DNA of 64,000 nt from Prevotella sp. (lineage in GTDB: Bacteria > Bacteroidota > Bacteroidia > Bacteroidales > Bacteroidaceae), in contig JAEEXI010000015.1 in NCBI GenBank assembly GCA_016291495.1, positions 1-64,000 of the forward strand. Reading direction: 5' to 3'. Positions 15,400-24,009 of the stretch are shown here, piece after piece. A model generated the notes under the pieces. The model ran no database searches, was not told where the DNA came from, and saw only the letters and a list, made by a program, of their open reading frames with translations. How positions within the stretch are numbered: the first letter of the stretch is position 1; each line of letters opens with the position of its first letter. Both the position numbers and the translations under genes were made by a program.

Positions 15400-15524
15400 A
15401 ACTCTATTTTTCGGAGTGCGAAGACAGGCTGCACCTCAGCAAAAAGCGAGCTTTCTGCGTTCGGTTTGCACTGTCTTTATCAGCCCGAATTGACGAATAA
15501 TAACAATAAAAATACAATAAGACA
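15400..15524 (+). promoter_or_regulatory. Structured 5' leader of rpmH
   Basis: The leader can form a long hairpin between AAGACAG (about 15420) and CTGTCTT (about 15473). Inside it is a nested stem GCAAAAAG / CTTTCTGC (one mismatch) with loop CGAG. This is unusually structured for a Bacteroidota mRNA and could be a site of autoregulation by a ribosomal protein. I cannot assign it to a known leader family. Confidence 0.45.
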
Positions 15525-15680
15525 ATGAAAAGAACATTTCAGCCGCACAATCGTCGCCGCGTGAACAAGCATGGCTTCCGTGAGCGTATGGCAACAAAGA
15601 ATGGTCGTCGCGTACTGGCTTCTCGTCGCGCAAAGGGTCGCAAGAAGCTGACTGTATCTGACGAGCATCACGGAAAGTAA
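15525..15680 (+). CDS. rpmH: 50S ribosomal protein L34
   Basis: A 51-residue, highly basic protein with the L34 signature [19 protein letters not shown] and a C-terminal [19 protein letters not shown] segment. L34 is a small protein of the large ribosomal subunit. The gene stands alone, with its own promoter, a long structured leader and a terminator. It is not in the dnaA-rnpA context seen in many bacteria, which is usual for Bacteroidota. Confidence 0.97.
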   Translation: MKRTFQPHNRRRVNKHGFRERMATKNGRRVLASRRAKGRKKLTVSDEHHGK

Positions 15681-15713
15681 TCTCCGTTTGATTCAGGAGT
15701 AAAGGAAGAATGT

Positions 15714-15750
15714 CGGGAGTAGACGAATGGTCAGCTCTCGATTTTTTTTT
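15714..15750 (+). terminator. Rho-independent terminator after rpmH
   Basis: The stem CGGGAG / CTCTCG (one G-T pair) with an inner GAC / GTC pair is followed by a run of nine T. Confidence 0.78.
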
Positions 15751-15758
15751 GTCTATTA

Positions 15759-15790
15759 TTTGGTGTTATCGATTATTCTTTGTACTTTTG
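15759..15790 (+). promoter_or_regulatory. Promoter of the PASTA-rluD-ddl operon
   Basis: TTTG at 15759-15762 and TACTTTTG at 15783-15790 with 20 bp between them match the Bacteroidota consensus closely. Confidence 0.75.
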
Positions 15791-15823
15791 TCGTTTAGAT
15801 AATTCAATATATAATATATAATA

Positions 15824-16498
15824 ATGAACGCAAAGGAAATCTGGGGCAAGATTGCCAGTCATTATATCCTCCTCAACTTGCTTGCCATGGCAGTGGTAAT
15901 CGTCATGTTGTGCGTTGGTGCCAAGTATGGATTGGATATCTATACCCATCACGGAGAGGGTATTGCCGTACCTGAGTTGAAAGGTATGACTTACCTGAAG
16001 GCAAGACTCCTTTTGGAGGAGGAAGGATTGAATATTGTGGTTAGCGATTCCGGTTATGTGAAGACCTTGCCAGCTGATTGTATCTTAGCCCAGACTCCTG
16101 GCAACGGAACGAAGGTGAAGTCTGGACATACGATTTATGTGACGGTTAATTCTCCCTCTTCGCCGACCTTTGCCATTCCCGATATCGTGGATAACTCCAG
16201 TTTTCGTGAGGCAGAGGCGAAACTGATGGCGATGGGCTTTAAGCTGACACAGCCCCAGCAGGTCGTTGGAGAGAAAGACTGGGTATATGGCATTATTTGC
16301 CGTGGCAGGAGGGTGTCTAATGGCGACCGCATTCCTATTGACTACCCGTTGACCCTGATGATAGGTAAAGGAACTTATGACGAGTCGGAGGACATGGAGT
16401 TTGTAGATCCGACCTATAGCCCTGATATGACAGATTCGCAGCCCACTGACGTGGATGAATTTGAGGAGGTTACTGCTCCTCCTGTTAGTGGTATGTAG
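15824..16498 (+). CDS. Membrane-anchored PASTA domain protein
   Basis: A 224-residue protein with one N-terminal membrane helix (about residues 17-40) and two to three PASTA domains outside the membrane (VPELKGMTYLKARLLLEEEGL, then IPDIVDNSSFREAEAKLMAMGF). The C-terminus is acidic and Pro-rich. PASTA domains bind peptidoglycan fragments in Gram-positive kinases, but here no kinase domain is attached. It is the first gene of an operon with rluD and ddl, and the ddl link supports a cell-wall role. Confidence 0.9.
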   Translation: MNAKEIWGKIASHYILLNLLAMAVVIVMLCVGAKYGLDIYTHHGEGIAVPELKGMTYLKARLLLEEEGLNIVVSDSGYVKTLPADCILAQTPGNGTKVKSGHTIYVTVNSPSSPTFAIPDIVDNSSFREAEAKLMAMGFKLTQPQQVVGEKDWVYGIICRGRRVSNGDRIPIDYPLTLMIGKGTYDESEDMEFVDPTYSPDMTDSQPTDVDEFEEVTAPPVSGM

Positions 16499-16517
16499 TA
16501 GAAAGAGTTAAAGGGAG

Positions 16518-17573
16518 ATGGCAGAAGAGCTGGACGACATATTCTTGGAAGAAGAGGACGAGGGACAGGGTGAACTTTATGAGCACCTGCGTCTGGAGAT
16601 CGATCGTGGACAAGTGCCTGTCCGCATTGATAAATATATGTCGGAACATGTCCAGCACTCCTCGCGTAACAGGATTCAGAAGGCGGCAGATGCTGGCTTT
16701 ATTCAGGTCAACGGAAAGCCTGTCAAGAGTAATTATAAGGTACGTCCGGGTGATGTCATTACCCTAATGCTTGACCGTCCCCACTATGATACGACCATAG
16801 AACCAGAGGAGATGCCGCTGGATATTGTCTATGAAGACGACCAGTTGATGGTGATTAACAAACCGGCGGGACTGGTGGTGCACCCAGGATGCGGTAATTT
16901 CCATGGCACGTTAGTCAATGCCGTTGCGTGGCATCTGCGTGACTTACCGACCTATGACCCCAATGACCCTTCTGTAGGACTGGTACATCGCATTGACAAG
17001 GATACCAGTGGACTGCTGGTTATTGCCAAGACACCGGAGGCGAAGACAGAATTGGGTGCCCAGTTCTTTAACCACGACACACATCGTAGCTATAACGCTC
17101 TGGTTTGGGGAAACTTCGCGGAGGATACGGGACGTATAGAAGGGAATATCGGACGTGACCCGAAAGACCGTCTGCGTATGGCTGTCTTCCCTGTTGGTTC
17201 AGAGAACGGAAAGTCTGCTGTTACGCATTATAAGGTACTGGAGCGCTATGGATATGTGACACTCGTAGAATGTCGCTTGGAAACAGGACGTACCCATCAG
17301 ATTCGTGCCCACATGAAACATATCGGACACCCGCTGTTTGGAGACGAACGTTATGGAGGTACAGAGATTCTTAGAGGGGAGCGTACCGCCTCCTACAAGG
17401 CGTTTATCCAGAACTGTTTTAAGCTCTGCAACCGCCAGGCGTTGCATGCCCGGACATTAGGTTTCGTCCATCCCGTGACAGGACAGCAGATGGACTTCAC
17501 CTCGGAGTTGGCTGCAGATATGGCGGCGTTAATAGAGAAATGGAGAAAATATAGTCGTAATGACGTAATATAG
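16518..17573 (+). CDS. rluD: 23S rRNA pseudouridine synthase, RluD type
   Basis: A 351-residue RluA-family enzyme that converts uridines to pseudouridine in rRNA (helix 69 in the case of RluD). It has an N-terminal S4 RNA-binding domain (RIDKYMSEHVQHSSRNRIQKAADAG region, about 37-90) and the catalytic block GLVHRIDKDTSGLLV with the active aspartate. The last residues (SRNDVI) and the stop codon come from a degenerate 7-bp repeat array. ddl starts 22 bp later. Confidence 0.9.
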   Translation: MAEELDDIFLEEEDEGQGELYEHLRLEIDRGQVPVRIDKYMSEHVQHSSRNRIQKAADAGFIQVNGKPVKSNYKVRPGDVITLMLDRPHYDTTIEPEEMPLDIVYEDDQLMVINKPAGLVVHPGCGNFHGTLVNAVAWHLRDLPTYDPNDPSVGLVHRIDKDTSGLLVIAKTPEAKTELGAQFFNHDTHRSYNALVWGNFAEDTGRIEGNIGRDPKDRLRMAVFPVGSENGKSAVTHYKVLERYGYVTLVECRLETGRTHQIRAHMKHIGHPLFGDERYGGTEILRGERTASYKAFIQNCFKLCNRQALHARTLGFVHPVTGQQMDFTSELAADMAALIEKWRKYSRNDVI

Positions 17574-17582
17574 AATAACGAA
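17555..17582. repeat. 7-bp repeat array over the rluD stop codon
   Basis: Four degenerate heptads (TCGTAAT, GACGTAA, TATAGAA, TAACGAA) encode the rluD C-terminus and continue into the spacer before ddl. Confidence 0.6.
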
Positions 17583-17595
17583 AAAAGCAAAATAT

Positions 17596-18585
17596 ATGAA
17601 AAATTTAAAACGTGTCATTGCCATCGTCTGTGGTGGCGACTCTTCTGAGCACGATGTGTCATTGCGCTCAGCACAAGGTATTTATTCTTTCTTTGACAAG
17701 GAGCGTTATGATGTGTATATTGTTGACGTGAAAGGTCAGGATTGGAATGTCGAATTACATGACGGTACGACAACGCGCATTGATCGTAACGATTTCTCGT
17801 TCATTGAGGATGGTAAGGCTAAGCGCTTTGACTATGCCTATATCACTATTCACGGAACACCGGGCGAGAATGGTATCATGCAGGGTTATTTTGATTTGGT
17901 GGGAGTGCCCTATAGCACCAGTGGCGTTTTGGTGGAGGCGATGACTTTCGATAAGTTCGTGCTGAACCAGTATCTGCGAGGATATGGTATTGCCGTTGCA
18001 GACTCGCTGTTGATTCGTAAGGGCTATGAGGAACTGGTGAGTGACGAGGAGATAGAGCGTCGCATCGGTATGCCTTGTTTCGTCAAGCCTGCTGCTGACG
18101 GCTCTTCCTTTGGGGTGTCGAAGGTGAAGGAAACGGACCAGTTGGCTCCTGCCATCCGTAAGGCAATGATGGAAAGTCCGGAAGTGATGGTCGAGGCGTT
18201 CCTAGAGGGTACGGAGATAACGATGGGTATCTATAAAACCAAGGAGAAAACCGTGCTGTTACCCATCACTGAGGTGGTGACCCAGAATGAGTTCTTCGAT
18301 TATAATGCGAAATACAACGGTCAGGTTCAGGAGATAACCCCTGCTCGCATCCCAGAGGAAGTGGCTCGCCGTGTCCGTGAGATTACCAGTCATATCTATG
18401 ACATCCTGCATTGCAATGGTATCATCCGTATTGACTATATCATCTCACCACAAGGTAAGATTACTATGTTGGAGGTGAATACCACTCCAGGAATGACAGC
18501 TACCAGTTTCATTCCTCAGCAAGTGAAAGCGGCAGGTCTCACCATGACGGAAGTGTTGGCTGACATAGTAGAAAACCAGTTCTAG
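17596..18585 (+). CDS. ddl: D-alanine--D-alanine ligase
   Basis: Ddl makes the D-Ala-D-Ala dipeptide that MurF attaches. The 329-residue ATP-grasp enzyme shows VCGGDSSEHDVSLRSA at the N-terminus, IHGTPGENG, CFVKPAADGSSFGVSKV, and the metal-binding end RIDYIIS ... LEVNTTPGMTATSF. It follows the PASTA protein and rluD in what looks like one operon. Confidence 0.96.
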   Translation: MKNLKRVIAIVCGGDSSEHDVSLRSAQGIYSFFDKERYDVYIVDVKGQDWNVELHDGTTTRIDRNDFSFIEDGKAKRFDYAYITIHGTPGENGIMQGYFDLVGVPYSTSGVLVEAMTFDKFVLNQYLRGYGIAVADSLLIRKGYEELVSDEEIERRIGMPCFVKPAADGSSFGVSKVKETDQLAPAIRKAMMESPEVMVEAFLEGTEITMGIYKTKEKTVLLPITEVVTQNEFFDYNAKYNGQVQEITPARIPEEVARRVREITSHIYDILHCNGIIRIDYIISPQGKITMLEVNTTPGMTATSFIPQQVKAAGLTMTEVLADIVENQF

Positions 18586-18605
18586 GAAGTGAAAAGTGAA
18601 TAATT
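18585..18605. repeat. Short 7-bp repeat array after ddl
   Basis: Three heptads (GGAAGTG, AAAAGTG, AATAATT) start at the last base of the ddl stop codon. They match the words of the in-frame array in the glycosyltransferase. A small hairpin (CTTGC / GCAAG) follows. Confidence 0.7.
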
Positions 18606-18648
18606 TCTTGCTTAGGCAAGCGTACTAAAGAAACGATTAGCTACAGCC

Positions 18649-19821
18649 ATGGAGTACGATATCAAGGAGTTTGATGAGATACGGCCTTATAAGGCCGGGG
18701 AGATGAAGCAGGCGTTTGAGGAACTGATCAACGACCGCCAGTTCTCGCTGTTGTTGAAAGGTTTTGCTCCTTGGCTTCCCAAGTCGATACGTAATGGCCT
18801 GTTGCGTCTTGTTTTCATCGGTGTGAAGACGCCGCTGGACTTCCAGTTGCGTTTCATGAAACCCATCGTCTGGTATTTCGTCCGCAAGTATACCGACGGC
18901 TTGGATTTCGAAGACTCGACGATCAGCCAACACCCAAACGAAAGGTTCACTTTCGTGTCCAATCACCGTGATATTGTGCTCGACTCCGCCTTCCTTGATG
19001 TTCTGCTCAATAAGCATGACTATCCGACGACGGTGGAGATCGGTATTGGCGACAACCTGTTGATTTATCCTTGGATCAAGCGACTGGTCAGGATGAACAA
19101 GGCCTTTACCGTGCGTCGTGGGCTGACTGCACACGAAATGATGAAGAGTAGCCAGTTGATGAGCCGATATATCCATTATGCCGTTACTCAGAAAAAAGAG
19201 AATATTTGGATTGCCCAGCGTGAGGGTAGGGCAAAGGATTCTGACGACCGGACCCAGGACTCGGTCCTGAAGATGTTGGCAATGGGAGGGACAGGCGGCT
19301 TTTCCGACCAGCTCCGCGAACTGAACATCGTACCGCTGACCATCAGTTACGAATATGACCCCTGCGACTACCTGAAGGCTCAGGAGTTCCAGCAGAAACG
19401 CGATAATCCTGCCTTCAAGAAGAGCAAACAGGACGACCTCGATAATATGAAGACGGGTATTTTCGGCTATAAAGGGCGTGTGCATTATCATTGTGGAACG
19501 CCAATTAATACTTGGCTTGATGAACTGGGCGAATTGCCCAAGAACGAGTTTTTCAAAGAAGTAGCCCACCACATGGATAAGGAGATACATCGCCACTACA
19601 AGCTCTATCCTTGTAATTATATTGCCTTGGATCTTCTAGATAATCCTGGAGCAGCTAGATATTCTAGTCATTATTCAGAGACTGATCAACAACGTTTCGA
19701 GCAGTATCTCTCTCAACAGCTTTCGAAGATTAATATCCCCAACAAGGATGAGGCTTTCCTCCGTGAGCGGATGCTGACGATGTATGCCAACCCCCTCCGT
19801 AACTATCTTGCCGCCCAATGA
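18649..19821 (+). CDS. PlsC-type acyltransferase
   Basis: A 390-residue member of the glycerol-phosphate acyltransferase superfamily. The catalytic NHxxxxD motif is NHRDIVLD, and WIAQREGRAKD supplies the second conserved block (usually FPEG). It is longer than ordinary PlsC proteins. It most likely acylates a lysophospholipid or related lipid at the inner membrane. An in-frame nonamer array encodes part of the C-terminal LLDNPGAARYSSH segment. The next lipoprotein gene overlaps its stop by 4 bp. Confidence 0.85.
   Translation: MEYDIKEFDEIRPYKAGEMKQAFEELINDRQFSLLLKGFAPWLPKSIRNGLLRLVFIGVKTPLDFQLRFMKPIVWYFVRKYTDGLDFEDSTISQHPNERFTFVSNHRDIVLDSAFLDVLLNKHDYPTTVEIGIGDNLLIYPWIKRLVRMNKAFTVRRGLTAHEMMKSSQLMSRYIHYAVTQKKENIWIAQREGRAKDSDDRTQDSVLKMLAMGGTGGFSDQLRELNIVPLTISYEYDPCDYLKAQEFQQKRDNPAFKKSKQDDLDNMKTGIFGYKGRVHYHCGTPINTWLDELGELPKNEFFKEVAHHMDKEIHRHYKLYPCNYIALDLLDNPGAARYSSHYSETDQQRFEQYLSQQLSKINIPNKDEAFLRERMLTMYANPLRNYLAAQ
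19636..19672. repeat. 9-bp repeat array inside the acyltransferase gene
   Basis: Units CTAGATAAT, CCTGGAGCAG, CTAGATATT and CTAGTCATT are in frame and encode LDNPGAARYSSH. The first unit is identical to one in the murF nonamer array. Confidence 0.7.
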
Positions 19822-20480
19822 AGAAGTTTGTGTTTGCAACCCTATTATGGCTGCCCGTATTGACAGCCTGTACCACCGACAGTTACAACAAGGGAGAGGG
19901 GAAATATTCGTTGATGCAGGCAGAACTGGTCGATCTGAACATCAATGGGCAAAAAGAGGCTACTGCCTTTATGCTTGACGACGGTGGCCGTTTCACCTTG
20001 ACTCCTCCTGCCACGGCTAAGTGGATTGAGACGGCAGATACTACATACCGAGCCGTGCTGTATTTCAACAAGCTTAGTGAATCGACGGCAGAGTGTGTGT
20101 CATTAGGAGCTGTACCTACCCTTCGTGCTGTTAAGCATTGGCAACTGAAAGAACAGCCAGAAGATCCTACGGGTATTGAGAGTGCCTGGCTGAGTAAGAA
20201 CGGAAAGTACCTCAACCTCGCATTGTTGCTCAAGTCAGGACAGGCAGATGACAATGACGGTGTCCAGTCACTGGGACTCGCTCAGGATACCATCCGCAAG
20301 AATGACGACCAGACCCGTACGGCTTGTTTCCGTCTGTTGCACGACCAGCGTGATGTTCCCCAGTATTATACCATCCGTCGTTATGTTAGTATTCTCCTTC
20401 CTGATACTGTCGAGTTAGACACTATCCGATTGATGATCCCCACCTACGAGGGAAAGAAGGAGCGTGTCTTTATTCCGTAG
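19818..20480 (+). CDS. NigD-like lipoprotein
   Basis: A 220-residue lipoprotein with signal MKKFVFATLLWLPVLTAC (Cys18). The body is mostly beta strand. The end, YYTIRRYVSILLPDTVELD, resembles the C-terminal domain of NigD-like lipoproteins that are common in Bacteroidales and have no firm function. It overlaps the acyltransferase gene by 4 bp (ATGA) and is the last gene of that operon. Confidence 0.7.
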   Translation: MKKFVFATLLWLPVLTACTTDSYNKGEGKYSLMQAELVDLNINGQKEATAFMLDDGGRFTLTPPATAKWIETADTTYRAVLYFNKLSESTAECVSLGAVPTLRAVKHWQLKEQPEDPTGIESAWLSKNGKYLNLALLLKSGQADDNDGVQSLGLAQDTIRKNDDQTRTACFRLLHDQRDVPQYYTIRRYVSILLPDTVELDTIRLMIPTYEGKKERVFIP

Positions 20481-20686
20481 GGGGGAGATCATTTTGTTAA
20501 AAAGCAAGCAAAATAGTATTTGAAAGTCGATTTGAGTGATAATAAGAGCGAAAATCAAGAATGTCGCTTTTACACTTATTGGTAAAATATGGATGGTTTG
20601 TTAACAAATGGGATTAAAAATGAGGAAAATGTAGGTAAGTACCAAAATTTGTCAACAAAATATAATATGGTTTCATAAATTTGTAT
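20481..20686 (+). promoter_or_regulatory. Regulatory region upstream of susC-like operon 1
   Basis: This AT-rich 262-bp gap contains a perfect 12-bp palindrome TTTGTTAACAAA (20597-20608) and the bipartite motif AGTACCA-N6-GTCAA at 20638-20655. The motif ends in the same place relative to the -7 box as at two other promoters in this region. Confidence 0.65.
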
Positions 20687-20694
20687 TATCTTTG
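20687..20694 (+). promoter_or_regulatory. -7 promoter box of susC-like operon 1
   Basis: TATCTTTG lies 48 nt before the susC-like ATG. There is no consensus -33 box, as expected for an activator-dependent promoter. The upstream motif AGTACCA ends 42 bp before this box. Confidence 0.7.
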
Positions 20695-20742
20695 CAAATT
20701 GAAAATTACTACTAATTATATATTTACAATAACAAAAAACGT

Positions 20743-23700
20743 ATGAATCTATTTTGCAGTAAGAAAACTCTGCTAGCGGGATTATGCAGCATATTCCTGC
20801 TGGGATTCTCGTCGCAAGCGTACGCCGGGGGGGGCGAATCTCCGCTGCCTGCTGTACAACAGACGAAGAAGATTACTGGTACCGTATCGGATGTACAAGG
20901 TCCGATTATTGGTGCAAGTGTAGTAGTGAAAGGTACGTCAAACGGTGTTGCCACCGACTTCGACGGAAACTTCACGCTGAATGTCCGGCAAGGGCAGACC
21001 ATCGTGATATCCTATATCGGATATATCACGAAGGAGTTCAAGGTTGACAGTCGCACCCAGTATGACATCACCCTCGAAGAGGACAAGAAGATGCTTGACG
21101 AGGTTGTTGTTGTGGGTTATGGTACGATGAAGCGTTCTGACTTGACGGGTGCTGTATCGTCTATCGACGAGAAAGCCATCAAACAAGGTGTCAATACCAG
21201 TATTGAGCAGGCCATGCAGGGCCGTATTGCCGGTGTTGCCGTTACTCAGAACTCAGGTGCTCCTGGTGGTGGTATCTCCGTTCAAATCCGTGGTATCAAC
21301 TCTCTGAGTGGCAATGAACCTCTGTATGTCATCGACGGTGTTGCTATGTCAGGACAGACCGGTGACAACTCTTCTGTGTTGAGCACCCTGAATCCCTCGG
21401 ATATTACATCTCTTGAAGTGTTGAAGGATGCCTCTGCCACCGCCATTTACGGTTCGCGTGCTTCCAACGGTGTTGTACTGATTACTACCAAGCGTGGTAA
21501 GGAAGGTAAACCCAAGGTAGTCTATGAAGGTATGATGGGTTGGCAGAAACTGCCCAAGTATCTGGACATGATGAACCTGAAACAGTATGCCAAGTTCTAT
21601 AATGACCGTGCTGCCTTATGGGGATGGGGTGCCTTGGAACAGTATAAGGATCCTACCTTGTTGACCGACGGTACAGACTGGCAGAAAGAACTCTTCCAGG
21701 TTGCCTTCATGCACCAGCATCAGTTGGGTGTCAGTGGTGGTACCAAGGATATGAACTATAACCTCTCAGGTGGTTATCTGAATCAGGACGGTATCGGTGT
21801 CGGTTCAGGCTTTACCCGTGCCAGTTTCCGTGCCAATGTAGAAACCAATGTCAATAAATGGCTGAAAGTAGGTGCTAATGGCTATTTCGCTCGTACTAAG
21901 CAGATTGTCACGTTCGATGATGCAGATAATTTGGGAGGTACCGTTATTCGTGATGCCATTTCCATGACTCCTGATGTGGCTGCCCGTAATGCCGATGGTT
22001 CTTATGACTCTGGAGCAGAAAACGAGTTTAACTATACCGAGAACCCATTGTTCAAGGCTCAGATGATAGATAACCATAAGACGAAGTCACAACTTGACTA
22101 TAACCTCTATGCAAACATCTTACCGATTAAGAATCTGTCAGTACGTATTGAATATGGTGGAAGTTTCTCTTGGACAGACACCTATTATTTTCGTCCAGAA
22201 TACACTTATGGCTCGAGTAATCAAAAAGTGGAGTCATTGGGTCAGCGCTCCTCTTCTACCAGCAAGTATCAGAGTTTCAAGCAGTATGCCACATATGATA
22301 TCGACCCGTTGAAGGGCCATCATCTGCAGGTGATGTTGGGACATGAGTCGCAGTGGGGAGACTGGGAAAGTCTTACTGCTTCACGAAGAGGTTATATCTC
22401 TGACGCTATCCATTCCTTGCATGTAGGTGACGCTACTACCGCTACTAATGATGAGCAAGGCAGCGAGTGGGCTATTGAGTCATACTATGGTCGTCTGAAC
22501 TACAACCTGTTAGACCGCTACCTGTTGACTGCCACGCTGCGTGCCGACGGTTCTTCATCTTTTGGTCCGAACAACCGCTGGGGATGGTTCCCCTCTGTGG
22601 CTGTCGCCTGGCGTATCACTCAAGAGCCGTTTATGAAGGCTACCAACAAGTGGTTGAGCAATGCGAAACTCCGACTCGGTTGGGGTCTCGTAGGTAACCA
22701 AAGTGCAGGATCTTACGCATATGGTGTTGCTATGAGTTCTGTATCCACCGCATGGGGTAATGGCTATTATGCCGGGAACTATGAAAACCCAGACCTGAAG
22801 TGGGAGAGAACAAAGGCGTGGAACATTGGTCTTGACCTTTCTTTTTTCAATAATCGTATTGAGTTCATCGTGGATGCTTATTATAAAAAGACGGATAACT
22901 TGTTGATGTACTCCGTATTGCCTACCTATCTGATTGACGAGGAGGGTTACCAGTGGTATTTTGGTGCCAAACCTCCCTATGTGAATGCAGGTGCCATCCG
23001 CAACAAAGGTATTGAGTTTACCTTGAATACGGTGAATATCTCTAACAAGGATTTCCAATGGCGCACAAGTGCCACCCTCTCCTTCAACCGCAACAAACTG
23101 ACTGCACTGAATAGCGATGACTCTTCTTTACAGGGACGCATCGGTAGTGAAACCTATACTCTGTCGGAGATAGGCGGCCCAGTTGGTCGTTTCTATGGCT
23201 ATAACGTGATTGGTATGTTCAACAAGGAAGACGACTTCTATCAGAAAGATCCCAATGGTGAAAGAATGATAGACAAGGACGGTAATTACATTCCTGTTGC
23301 TCGCCCGGTAGACAGCGACGGAAACTTGTATGATATCAAGCAGAATGGAATCTGGGTTGGTGACTATATCTATGAGGATGTGGATGGTGACGGTAAGATT
23401 ACCGAGTCCGACCGTAAGTATATAGGTAACCCGAACCCGAAGTTCACCTTTGGCTTGAACAATACGATTACCTACAAGGATTTTGAGCTCTCTTTCTTCC
23501 TGAGCGGCTCATATGGTAACGATGTTTACAATGTGCTCCGACAGACCAAGACCGATCCGAAGGGATGGGGTAACAAGATGGCGTATGTGTCCAACTGTGC
23601 TCATATCGCGATGTATAACCCGGAAGGCTCTCTGAGTGATATCTCGAATGTGTATATCTCCAATGCAGGTTCTGCGGAGTGTTGGCGTATTGAACCCTCT

Positions 23701-23997
23701 GGCGGTGGTCAGAACAGTAACAGCCGTATCTCATCCGCTTTTGTTGAGAACGGTTCTTACATCCGCTTGAAGTCTCTCTCTCTCGCTTGGAACTTGCCGA
23801 GGCGCTGGATTCAGAAGATTGGTATTGAGTGGTGTCAGGTATATGCCAACGTGCAGAACCTCTTTACGATTACCGGTTATGACGGATACGACCCCGAAGT
23901 CGGTGCCATGGGACAAAGCGTAATTCTCCAAGGTCTTGATAATGGACGTTATCCTTCACAGCGTATTTATAACTTTGGTCTTAAACTCAACTTCTAA
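20743..23997 (+). CDS. SusC-like TonB-dependent transporter 1
   Basis: A 1084-residue outer-membrane transporter for oligosaccharides. It has a signal peptide (about 1-28), a carboxypeptidase-D regulatory-like domain (ITGTVSDVQGPIIGASVVVKG, about 43-115), a TonB-box-like DEVVVVGYG, the plug domain (IRGINSLSGNEPLYVIDGV), and a 22-strand barrel ending in KLNF. It pairs with the SusD-like lipoprotein 12 bp downstream, which forms the lid. The operon also holds a glycan-binding lipoprotein and a GH5 enzyme, so the substrate is probably a beta-glucan, xyloglucan or glucomannan oligosaccharide. Confidence 0.95.
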   Translation: MNLFCSKKTLLAGLCSIFLLGFSSQAYAGGGESPLPAVQQTKKITGTVSDVQGPIIGASVVVKGTSNGVATDFDGNFTLNVRQGQTIVISYIGYITKEFKVDSRTQYDITLEEDKKMLDEVVVVGYGTMKRSDLTGAVSSIDEKAIKQGVNTSIEQAMQGRIAGVAVTQNSGAPGGGISVQIRGINSLSGNEPLYVIDGVAMSGQTGDNSSVLSTLNPSDITSLEVLKDASATAIYGSRASNGVVLITTKRGKEGKPKVVYEGMMGWQKLPKYLDMMNLKQYAKFYNDRAALWGWGALEQYKDPTLLTDGTDWQKELFQVAFMHQHQLGVSGGTKDMNYNLSGGYLNQDGIGVGSGFTRASFRANVETNVNKWLKVGANGYFARTKQIVTFDDADNLGGTVIRDAISMTPDVAARNADGSYDSGAENEFNYTENPLFKAQMIDNHKTKSQLDYNLYANILPIKNLSVRIEYGGSFSWTDTYYFRPEYTYGSSNQKVESLGQRSSSTSKYQSFKQYATYDIDPLKGHHLQVMLGHESQWGDWESLTASRRGYISDAIHSLHVGDATTATNDEQGSEWAIESYYGRLNYNLLDRYLLTATLRADGSSSFGPNNRWGWFPSVAVAWRITQEPFMKATNKWLSNAKLRLGWGLVGNQSAGSYAYGVAMSSVSTAWGNGYYAGNYENPDLKWERTKAWNIGLDLSFFNNRIEFIVDAYYKKTDNLLMYSVLPTYLIDEEGYQWYFGAKPPYVNAGAIRNKGIEFTLNTVNISNKDFQWRTSATLSFNRNKLTALNSDDSSLQGRIGSETYTLSEIGGPVGRFYGYNVIGMFNKEDDFYQKDPNGERMIDKDGNYIPVARPVDSDGNLYDIKQNGIWVGDYIYEDVDGDGKITESDRKYIGNPNPKFTFGLNNTITYKDFELSFFLSGSYGNDVYNVLRQTKTDPKGWGNKMAYVSNCAHIAMYNPEGSLSDISNVYISNAGSAECWRIEPSGGGQNSNSRISSAFVENGSYIRLKSLSLAWNLPRRWIQKIGIEWCQVYANVQNLFTITGYDGYDPEVGAMGQSVILQGLDNGRYPSQRIYNFGLKLNF

Positions 23998-24009
23998 TTA
24001 TTATAGAAT

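Noticed and set aside
18637..19596. 319-codon frame on the minus strand
   Set aside because: It lies opposite the acyltransferase, whose catalytic motif and operon context make the plus strand the real gene.
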